From: Gemmatimonadales bacterium | Lineage (GTDB): Bacteria > Gemmatimonadota > Gemmatimonadetes > Longimicrobiales > Gaopeijiaceae | DNA length: 38,506 nucleotides | Reading direction: 5' to 3' | NCBI GenBank assembly: GCA_007695195.1 | Contig: REEG01000120.1 | Coordinates: forward strand, 1-38,506 | Notes under the pieces: generated by a model | Database searches by the model: none | What the model was told of the DNA's origin: nothing | The model's input: the letters and a program-made list of their open reading frames with translations, nothing else | Position numbers and translations under genes: made by a program | Shown: positions 32,655 through 38,506 of the stretch, piece by piece | Layout of the letters: every line of letters begins with the position of its first letter | Numbering within the stretch: position 1 is the stretch's first letter

Positions 32655-33923
32655 TCACGAGGCGATGTTGGGGTTGCTCAGGCGCTCATTGCGGGGAAGC
32701 GGGATGCAGGTGGTGCCACCGTACGCGTCACCCCGGCTGCTCAGCCCCTGCTCGAACTCGATCCCGTAGCGGAGCATGTCGCCGAGGCGGTGCCCGTCGA
32801 GCCAGAAGGTCCGGCGGCGCTCTTCGATGATGTCCTCGAGGCTGCCGTTTCCGGTGTAGGCCGGAAGCTCGAAGTGCTCCCGGATCTTGTTCAGCGCCTC
32901 CACCGCGGCGGATCCACCTTCCACCTCGGCGATGATGAACTGGGCCTCGATCCACGAGGCCAGCGGCATGTTCTCACTGTGGGAGGTGTACTTCTGCTGC
33001 TGGTGGAAGACGGTGGAGCCGTCCTCGCCCACCCCGTTGATGACGGACTGGACCCGGGTATCCGGCACTCCGTCCACTGTGAGATCCCGCAGATCGGGCT
33101 TCACCGCCAGACGGCGAGAGGTGATGGTGATGGAAGGCCACCGGTTCTCCCGACGAACCTGCGTCGACGAGAAGCCCACCTCCCGAACGAACCCGTCGGG
33201 GATGTTCCGGGCGTCGGCCAGTGCCCCCTGCTGGTCGCCCATGTTCAACCGGGCCCGAGCCCGGCCGATGAGCGCCATATTCCGGAGGCTCTGGTCCCCG
33301 GCGGCGTCGGCGTGGGGAAGCGCCCGAGTGAAGCGCTCCTCGGCGATCTGGAAGGTCTGGTTCCGGGTGAGGAGGGGACCACCGTCCACCGCCACCTCGC
33401 AGTGCCCCTCACCCAGGAGCAGGTATCCGTAGCCACCGTACGCCGAGAGTTCAGCCAGCTTCCGCTCCCGGTTCGGAACCGAGCCGTCCGGGAAGGCGCT
33501 GATCCGGCGATACCCGTCGTCGTTCAGGAACCGGGCCGTCTGCATGGGTGCCCAGTAGCCGAAGCCGTCGGCGGCCCGGCTGGTGGTGCAGCTACCCATG
33601 ACGTTGTCCAGTTCGTCGAGCCGGCTGTTCCAGATGTTGGTGTTGCGAAGGCCCGTGGTGCTCTCCACCTCCGCCGCCAGGATGCCTGCGGTGGTGACGA
33701 ACTGGGCGAAGGAGCACTCGAACTCTCCCAGCGCCGAGACCAGGATGGTGCGGGCCAGCGCCGGATTCTCGAACTCCGACTCGGTGGCGGAGCCGGGCAC
33801 GTCCACCTCCAGCAGACTGTCGCAGGCCGCAAGGGCCAGGGGTACGGCCAGGGCCGCCAGAAGTGCGCGTCCCGCCCGCCCTCCAAAGCCAGCCCTGCCC
33901 TTCCGTGTAATAGGATCCGTCAT
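32655..33923 (-). CDS. SusD/RagB-family outer-membrane lipoprotein
   Basis: This 422-residue protein is the surface-exposed substrate-binding partner of SusC. It has a signal with lipobox LAAC (Cys34 from this start), followed by DSLLEVDVPGS, and helical TPR-like segments (AEERFTRALPHA, LRNMALIGRARARLNMGD). The C-terminal RagB/SusD block has LASWIEAQFIIAEVEGG, ALNKIREHFELP and IIEERRRTFWLDGHRLGDMLRYG, which is diagnostic. An upstream in-frame ATG at 33959, with GAGG before it and 9 nt after the susC stop, would add 12 residues; I chose ATG 33923 because it gives a normal signal peptide and has GGAAGGGA upstream. There are no polysaccharide-degrading genes beside it, so the ligand is unknown. 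Confidence 0.92.
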   Translation of the reverse strand: MTDPITRKGRAGFGGRAGRALLAALAVPLALAACDSLLEVDVPGSATESEFENPALARTILVSALGEFECSFAQFVTTAGILAAEVESTTGLRNTNIWNSRLDELDNVMGSCTTSRAADGFGYWAPMQTARFLNDDGYRRISAFPDGSVPNRERKLAELSAYGGYGYLLLGEGHCEVAVDGGPLLTRNQTFQIAEERFTRALPHADAAGDQSLRNMALIGRARARLNMGDQQGALADARNIPDGFVREVGFSSTQVRRENRWPSITITSRRLAVKPDLRDLTVDGVPDTRVQSVINGVGEDGSTVFHQQQKYTSHSENMPLASWIEAQFIIAEVEGGSAAVEALNKIREHFELPAYTGNGSLEDIIEERRRTFWLDGHRLGDMLRYGIEFEQGLSSRGDAYGGTTCIPLPRNERLSNPNIAS

Positions 33924-33967
33924 GGGTTCATTCCCTTCCAGGCGATGTCGAATAGTCATGGTGGGCC

Positions 33968-36900
33968 TCAGAAGTTCAGGCGGAACGTGAGGACCGCGTT
34001 GGCCATGGGCGGCATCACCGTCTGGAAGATGGTGCTCTGATCCGCGATGCCCCGGGTCTCAACGTCCCAGATGACCGCGTCGCCCACGTCGGGGAAGATC
34101 TGACCGCTCCGGGGAGTGTTGAAGCCCTCCTGGCCGGTCCAGAGCATGGCCAGGTTCCGGGCCGCCAGGGATACGGACCCCCGGTTCGCCCCGATACGGC
34201 TCGCCAGGTCCGGCGACAGCGTGTAGGTAAGGGAGACCTCCCGGAGCCGGACGAAGCTGGCGTCGTAGGTCCCAAGCGGGTTGCGCCCGAAGGTCCGGTA
34301 CGCCGCCACGATGGGGTCGTCCCGGCGCACCGCCGACTCCATCACACCCACGCTGGTGATGGCGGCGGGGCCCGAGGAGTCGCGCTGGATGTTGCCGCCG
34401 GCGCCCTGGATGCTGGCGTACAGGCGGAAGGGCCCGAAGGTGAAGTTGTTGTTGATGCCCAGGTCCCAGGTGGGCTGGCTGTGGCCCCACCAGACCAGGG
34501 GAGCGTCGGCACATGGCATGGGGGCTCCACCCTGGTCCAGACCGGAGGCGCCGGTGCCGCCGTCGCAGAGAGCGGAGGTGATGTTCCCCGCCGCGTCGAT
34601 CTCGGCGGAGATCACCTTCTTCATGAAGACGTCGGCGATGGAGTAGCCCACCCGCTGCTGCACCTCACCGGTTCCGATGACATCCTCATCCCCCAGGTCG
34701 TCGATGCGGTTCTGGAAGTTTCCGATCTGGACACCCAGGTCCCAGTTGAAGTTGCCACGGTTCAGCACATTGGCGTCCACGGAGAACTCGTTCCCCCACC
34801 CGCGCACCAGACCGATGTTCACGATCTGGCCACCGGGGAAGCCCAGGGAGCGGGGGATGCCCCGGCTCACGATGGCGTTCCGGGTCCAGCGGTCGAAGCG
34901 GGTGTAGACGACGCTCAGGCGACCGTCCAGGAATTCGGCGTCGAAGCCTACCTCGATCTCCTCACCCCGCTCCGGCTCCAGCGCCGGGTTCCCGAAGGCC
35001 GACGGGACCAGACCCGGCTGATCCTGGTACCCGATCTGGGGCGAGAAGAGGCGGGAGGCGTCAAAGGTACCGGGCTGCTGTCCGGCGGCGCCCCAGGCAC
35101 TCCGGAGACGGAACTGGCTCACCCAGTCCAGATTCCAGAAGTCCTCTTCATGCATGACCCAGGTAGCGCTCACCTTGGGGTAGACGGCGGCGTCGAACTC
35201 GGTGCCGAAGGCGCTGTTGTCGTCCATGCGCACGGCACCGGTGAGGAAGACCCGGTTCCGCCATTCAAACTGCTGCTGCAGGTACACACCCACCGTGGCG
35301 TTCTCCACGAAGGACTCGGTCCCGTTCCGTGTGGACCCACCGGTGATGGTGGTGATGGGGATGGCGGGGAAGTTGGAGGCGGTGGCCCCCAGCGCCAGGG
35401 TCCGGGACCGATAGTACTGGAAGCCGAACGAGGTGACACCCACCAGCTCGTCCCGCAGGTTCCGCGTGGCTGAGCCGCCGTAGTCCAGGGTCACGAAGCG
35501 GGTCTGAACCCGGGAGACGGACTTGTCGCCCAGGCCCAGGGCACCGAAGAAGTGGGCATTCCCCTCAGGCATCCGGGGATAGAGGCGGGTGAAGAGCTCC
35601 TGATTCGAGTCGATCCCCGTCACCAGCCGGTGAACGAACCAGCTCGTGGGGGTGTGCTGGAACTCGATGCTCCCGGTGAACCGGTCGATGGCGGCCTTGT
35701 CCTCCACCTTCTCGAACTCCTCGGGAGGCGCCTGCCGCCAACCCCGGGTCCTGTTCAGGTTTGCCGGCGTGGACCAGTACAGATTCCCGAAGGGGTCGGT
35801 GGTGAGGCCCGACTGGGCCAGACGACGTTCGCCGTCCACGTACCCGACGCTGGTGCGGATGCTCAGCGACTCGAAGGGCAGGACGTCCAGGTTGGCCCGG
35901 AGGTTCGTGCGCTTGTCCCAGTTCCACGAGATGACGCCGGTCTCGTCGTGGCGGGTGGCGGAGAGGAAGTACCGCACCGCGTCCGTCCCACCGTTCATGC
36001 TGACGCTGTAGTTCTGGATGGCCCCATAGGTAAAGATGGGCCCGTTCCCGAAGTCCCTCTCGTACTCGTAGAGGTTGAAGCCCTCGAGCTCATTGGTATT
36101 GGGATTGATGCCCCAGCGGAGGCCGTGGCGCCCGGCGGGATCCCACAGCCAGTTGTACCCGTGCTGCACCGACACGTCGAAGTTGGCGTCGCCGGTGTTC
36201 CCCCGCTTGGTGATGATCTGGATCACACCGTTGGAGGCTTCCGTCCCGTAGAGGGTGGCGGCGGCCGGCCCCTTGATGATCTCGATGGACTCGATGGACT
36301 CGGGGTCCAGGTCGTTGAGACGGCTGACGCTGGAGCCGCCCCGCTGGCCGAAGCCCCGGTTGGGCCTGGAGTCCATGCGGACGCCATCGATATAGACGAT
36401 GGGGTCGTTGCTGAGCCCGATGCTCCCCGTCCCGCGGATCCGGATCCGCTGACCCGACCCCACCTGACCGGCGCCGGCCAGCATGGTGACGCCGGGGCTC
36501 CGGCCGCCGATGAGCTGGGAGACGTTGGTGACCGGGGCCACGGTGTTGATCTCCGACGCCGACAGCCGGTCCACCACGTTTCCGATGGCCCGACGCTGCG
36601 TCCCGCCCGCCGTTCCCGTCACCACCACCGCGTCCAGCGCCAATGCCTGCTCCACCAGGGCGATGGTCAACTCCACGGTCTGACCGGAAACCACCTCGAC
36701 TTCCTGGGAAGCGGGCCGGTATCCGAGGCGCTGCACCTCCACCGTCTGGGTCCCGGCGGGAACGTTGCCCAGGGTAACGCGACCATTGCTGTCGGCGAGG
36801 CCGCCGATCCCCACGCCGGCCACCGATACCTGGGCCGCCGCCAGCCCCTGCTGGGTGCGGGAATCGGTGACCCGGACGACGATTTCGCCCTGTATCTGCG

Positions 36901-37018
36901 CATCGACCGCGGCGGCACCGGGATCCGGCCCCACAGTCGTGGTCTCCATCGCGGCAAGGCTGGTGGGTACCACCAGTGCTGCGGCGAGGAGTGTTCTGAA
37001 GACATTTCTCGCGCCCAT
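33968..37018 (-). CDS. SusC/RagA-family TonB-linked outer-membrane protein
   Basis: This 1016-residue TonB-dependent transporter pairs with SusD in the outer membrane. It has a signal peptide (about 1-23), a CarboxypepD_reg-like domain (about 44-115), a TonB-box-like DAVVVTGTA segment, and a plug with SQLIGGRSPGVTM, the SusC signature YIDGVRMDSR and IEIIKGPAAATLYGTEASNGVIQI. A large beta-barrel follows, ending in Phe (FRLNF). Length and motifs are typical. A GAGAGG ribosome site precedes ATG 37018. A roughly 270-nt structured leader lies upstream, and susD follows closely. The pair imports a ligand that cannot be inferred from sequence, since no glycoside hydrolases, peptidases or sensor pair are in the window. 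Confidence 0.95.
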   Translation of the reverse strand: MGARNVFRTLLAAALVVPTSLAAMETTTVGPDPGAAAVDAQIQGEIVVRVTDSRTQQGLAAAQVSVAGVGIGGLADSNGRVTLGNVPAGTQTVEVQRLGYRPASQEVEVVSGQTVELTIALVEQALALDAVVVTGTAGGTQRRAIGNVVDRLSASEINTVAPVTNVSQLIGGRSPGVTMLAGAGQVGSGQRIRIRGTGSIGLSNDPIVYIDGVRMDSRPNRGFGQRGGSSVSRLNDLDPESIESIEIIKGPAAATLYGTEASNGVIQIITKRGNTGDANFDVSVQHGYNWLWDPAGRHGLRWGINPNTNELEGFNLYEYERDFGNGPIFTYGAIQNYSVSMNGGTDAVRYFLSATRHDETGVISWNWDKRTNLRANLDVLPFESLSIRTSVGYVDGERRLAQSGLTTDPFGNLYWSTPANLNRTRGWRQAPPEEFEKVEDKAAIDRFTGSIEFQHTPTSWFVHRLVTGIDSNQELFTRLYPRMPEGNAHFFGALGLGDKSVSRVQTRFVTLDYGGSATRNLRDELVGVTSFGFQYYRSRTLALGATASNFPAIPITTITGGSTRNGTESFVENATVGVYLQQQFEWRNRVFLTGAVRMDDNSAFGTEFDAAVYPKVSATWVMHEEDFWNLDWVSQFRLRSAWGAAGQQPGTFDASRLFSPQIGYQDQPGLVPSAFGNPALEPERGEEIEVGFDAEFLDGRLSVVYTRFDRWTRNAIVSRGIPRSLGFPGGQIVNIGLVRGWGNEFSVDANVLNRGNFNWDLGVQIGNFQNRIDDLGDEDVIGTGEVQQRVGYSIADVFMKKVISAEIDAAGNITSALCDGGTGASGLDQGGAPMPCADAPLVWWGHSQPTWDLGINNNFTFGPFRLYASIQGAGGNIQRDSSGPAAITSVGVMESAVRRDDPIVAAYRTFGRNPLGTYDASFVRLREVSLTYTLSPDLASRIGANRGSVSLAARNLAMLWTGQEGFNTPRSGQIFPDVGDAVIWDVETRGIADQSTIFQTVMPPMANAVLTFRLNF

Positions 37019-37298
37019 CGACTCACCTCTCAGATAAAGACATTGGATTTCCAGGTGGCGGGGAGGGGGTCGGCAGGGACCGCCTGAAGGCGGCCCCCGG
37101 AGACCGACGCGACTCGACGCCCAGGCATCCGGACGAGACGAAAAGCCTACAGCTTCGGGTAGGGCGCCCGCTGGCGCCCGCCGACCTATGTCCCCGCTGG
37201 GTCCGTCTCCTCCTCCTTACGGAGACTCCCTTAGGAGCCGACGTATGGTCGGAATCACGAACTGACCGAAGACTTCTTCCTGTCAGGATGCTGAGAAG

Positions 37299-37327
37299 GT
37301 AGTACGGCCGAATTAGTCACATGTCAA
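37299..37327 (-). promoter_or_regulatory. Putative susC promoter
   Basis: On the minus strand TTGACA (a perfect -35, 37327-37322) is followed after 17 nt by TACTAC (37304-37299), a weak -10. Transcription would begin near 37292, leaving a leader of about 270 nt before susC. Confidence 0.4.
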
Positions 37328-37420
37328 GTAACGGCGTCGTGGCCACCCCGCCTCCCTTCCCACCACGCCCTCCTCATCATCTCCAGGAATCCGGTCCAGG
37401 CATCCGGTCCAGGATTTTCG

Positions 37421-37449
37421 TTGACCGAGAGCGCCGGAGGCTTTATCGT
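37421..37449 (+). promoter_or_regulatory. Putative arsD promoter
   Basis: TTGACC at 37421-37426 and TATCGT at 37444-37449 are separated by exactly 17 nt, 126 nt before arsD. The -10 box lies inside the left arm of the inverted repeat. Confidence 0.5.
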
Positions 37450-37463
37450 AAAAAGACGATAAA
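37442..37463. promoter_or_regulatory. Inverted repeat overlapping the arsD -10 box, candidate repressor operator
   Basis: TTTATCGT, a 6-nt spacer AAAAAG, and ACGATAAA form a perfect 8-bp inverted repeat. Its position over the -10 box suits repression, for example by an ArsR-type protein encoded elsewhere. No regulator gene is in the window. Confidence 0.5.
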
Positions 37464-37575
37464 TGGGGCTGCCCGTTTCTCCGGGCGATCGATTTGCTCC
37501 CCATGCCATTCCGTCCTGGTTGCCCTCCCACCGGTTTGGTACTCTCTCACCCCCTCCGCCCAAGGAAGTCCAGAA

Positions 37576-37917
37576 ATGCCCCAGGTCCGAGTCTTCGACC
37601 CCGCCATGTGCTGCTCCACCGGTGTCTGCGGTCCGTCCGTGGATGCCCAACTGGTGCGATTCGCCGCCGATCTCGACTGGCTGAAGGAGCAGGGTGTATC
37701 GGTGGAGCGCTTCAACCTCTCCCAGGAGCCCGCCGCCTTCGTTTCCGATGCGGATGCCCGCTCCACCCTCCAGACGCAGGGAGAAGGGGGCCTTCCCCTG
37801 GTCAAGGTGGACGGCAAGGTGAAGAGCAGCGGGCGGTATCCCAGTCGGAAGGAACTAGCCGCCTGGGCCGCCGTGGAAGGCGGAGCGTCCGCACGCACGG
37901 CCCCGTCCCATCTCTGA
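37576..37917 (+). CDS. arsD: Arsenite metallochaperone ArsD
   Basis: This 113-residue cytosolic protein delivers As(III)/Sb(III) to the ArsA ATPase. The thioredoxin-like fold begins with VRVFDPAMCCSTGVCG, and the essential cysteines sit at C12, C13 and C18, exactly as in characterised ArsD. Further family blocks are LVRFAADLDWLKEQG, FNLSQEPAAFV and GLPLVKVDGKV. AAGGAAG at 37562-37568 supports ATG 37576. arsA follows after 53 nt on the same strand, giving an arsDA module. The gene is probably controlled through the promoter/inverted repeat upstream. No arsR, arsB/acr3 or arsC is visible, so the membrane transporter is expected beyond the window end. Confidence 0.96.
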   Translation: MPQVRVFDPAMCCSTGVCGPSVDAQLVRFAADLDWLKEQGVSVERFNLSQEPAAFVSDADARSTLQTQGEGGLPLVKVDGKVKSSGRYPSRKELAAWAAVEGGASARTAPSHL

Positions 37918-37970
37918 GCCCGCCATTGCCCGAGCCACCCGTTTTCCCAGTCCCCCCCACGGAGGGACCC

Positions 37971-38506
37971 ATGTCCGACCTGATTCCCGAGCCCACCCGC
38001 ATCCTCTTCTTCACCGGTAAGGGAGGGGTGGGGAAGACTTCCCTTGCCTGCGCCACCGCTATCCAGCTTGCCGATCTGGGCCGCCAGGTGCTTCTGGTGA
38101 GCACCGATCCGGCCTCCAATCTGGACGAGGTCCTGGGGGTGCGACTCTCGGCCGAGCCGTCGGAGATTCCGGCTGTTCCGGGACTCTCGGCGCTGAACAT
38201 CAATCCGGAAGAGGCGGCCGCCGCCTACCGGGAGCGGGTGGTGGGACCGTACCGGGGCGTACTCCCCGACGCGGCGCTGGTGAGCATGGAAGAGCAGCTG
38301 TCAGGGGCGTGCACGGTGGAGATCGCCGCCTTCGACGAGTTCTCCAAATTGCTGGGTGACCCTGAGACCACCCGCACCTTCCACCACGTGGTCTTCGATA
38401 CGGCTCCCACAGGGCACACCCTGCGTCTCCTGGAGCTTCCCGCCGCGTGGTCCAGCTTCATCGACGAGAATGTGGGCGGCACCTCGTGCCTCGGACCCCT
38501 GTCGGG
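37971..38506 (+). CDS. arsA: Arsenite-translocating ATPase ArsA, 3' truncated
   Basis: The window cuts this gene after 178 residues. The P-loop GKGGVGKTS is at 16-24, the DTAPTGHTLRLL motif (about 143-154) is the ArsA signal-transduction DTAP segment, and the metal-binding cysteines C114 (GACTVEIAAFDEF) and C173 are placed 59 residues apart, as in characterised ArsA. It powers As(III)/Sb(III) export with a membrane protein such as ArsB or Acr3. GGAGGG at 37961-37966 gives an ideal ribosome site for ATG 37971. Whether the full protein has one or two ATPase halves cannot be seen. It forms an operon with arsD. Confidence 0.95.
   Translation, partial: MSDLIPEPTRILFFTGKGGVGKTSLACATAIQLADLGRQVLLVSTDPASNLDEVLGVRLSAEPSEIPAVPGLSALNINPEEAAAAYRERVVGPYRGVLPDAALVSMEEQLSGACTVEIAAFDEFSKLLGDPETTRTFHHVVFDTAPTGHTLRLLELPAAWSSFIDENVGGTSCLGPLS

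Larger units (their letters stand above)
37019..37575. other. Divergent susC-arsD intergenic region with structured susC leader
   Basis: This 557-bp stretch has no convincing gene. It holds candidate promoters for susC (minus) and arsD (plus), an inverted repeat, two short direct repeats (ATCCGGTCCAGG twice at about 37389-37412), and three hairpins in the susC leader. Minus-strand hairpins are GTCTCC/GGAGAC at 37205-37226, a 7-bp perfect stem with 4-nt loop at 37162-37179, and CCGCC/GGCGG with a 4-nt loop at 37080-37093. Confidence 0.6.

Noticed and set aside
1-38506. CRISPR arrays, insertion sequences, integrases, rRNA or tRNA genes
   Set aside because: Looked for on both strands; no regular spaced repeats, transposase motifs or RNA gene signatures were found.

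Overview
The window is GC-rich (roughly two thirds G+C by eye) and gene-dense, with many 4-nt start/stop overlaps. A SusC/SusD outer-membrane pair, TonB-dependent receptors, several lipoproteins, CPBP and HDOD signalling proteins and an ArsDA module point to a diderm. The mix resembles Gemmatimonadota (Gemmatimonadales or Longimicrobiales type). This is an inference from gene content; there is no rRNA or marker gene to confirm it.

Region 1 (1-10622). opgG (5' truncated) and opgH for osmoregulated periplasmic glucan run with overlapping starts and stops into an oxidoreductase related to BchC-like MDR proteins, a divergent 6-pyruvoyl-tetrahydropterin-synthase (PTPS/QueD) homologue, a glycosyltransferase-methyltransferase fusion and a UPF0104-type membrane protein. 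Facing this is a translationally coupled minus-strand set: a CBS-pair protein, an FkbM methyltransferase and a creatininase/RibD-reductase fusion. In the archaeal riboflavin/F420 route a creatininase-family deformylase (ArfB) and a RibD-like reductase (ArfC) act in consecutive steps, so the fusion is chemically meaningful. Taken together the locus looks like a pathway for a glycosylated, methylated pterin- or pyrimidine-type compound. It is my best candidate for an undescribed system. The PTPS homologue has lost its catalytic Cys, Asp and His and one zinc His.

Region 2 (10871-23624). A glycerol-dehydrogenase-like enzyme is followed by a three-gene NatAB-type ABC exporter whose second permease carries a CPBP protease domain. 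Then come an EAL-like/HDOD regulator, a convergent TonB-like/TPR-lipoprotein pair, a hybrid histidine kinase, and a divergent pair made of a small basal protein and a second HDOD protein.

Region 3 (23794-32512). A His-rich secreted protein precedes a TonB-dependent receptor, probably for metal uptake (copper is a guess). A 56-residue four-Cys protein on the minus strand follows. A minus-strand operon then encodes a degenerate GGDEF membrane protein, a YrbL-like kinase, an FkbM methyltransferase and two glycosyltransferases, probably for surface glycan modification. A small lipoprotein diverges from it across a 24-bp perfect palindrome.

Region 4 (32584-38506). A strong hairpin terminator closes a minus-strand susC-susD operon with a long, highly structured leader. 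Divergent from it is arsD-arsA (arsA cut by the window end), behind a promoter overlapped by an inverted repeat that could be a repressor operator.
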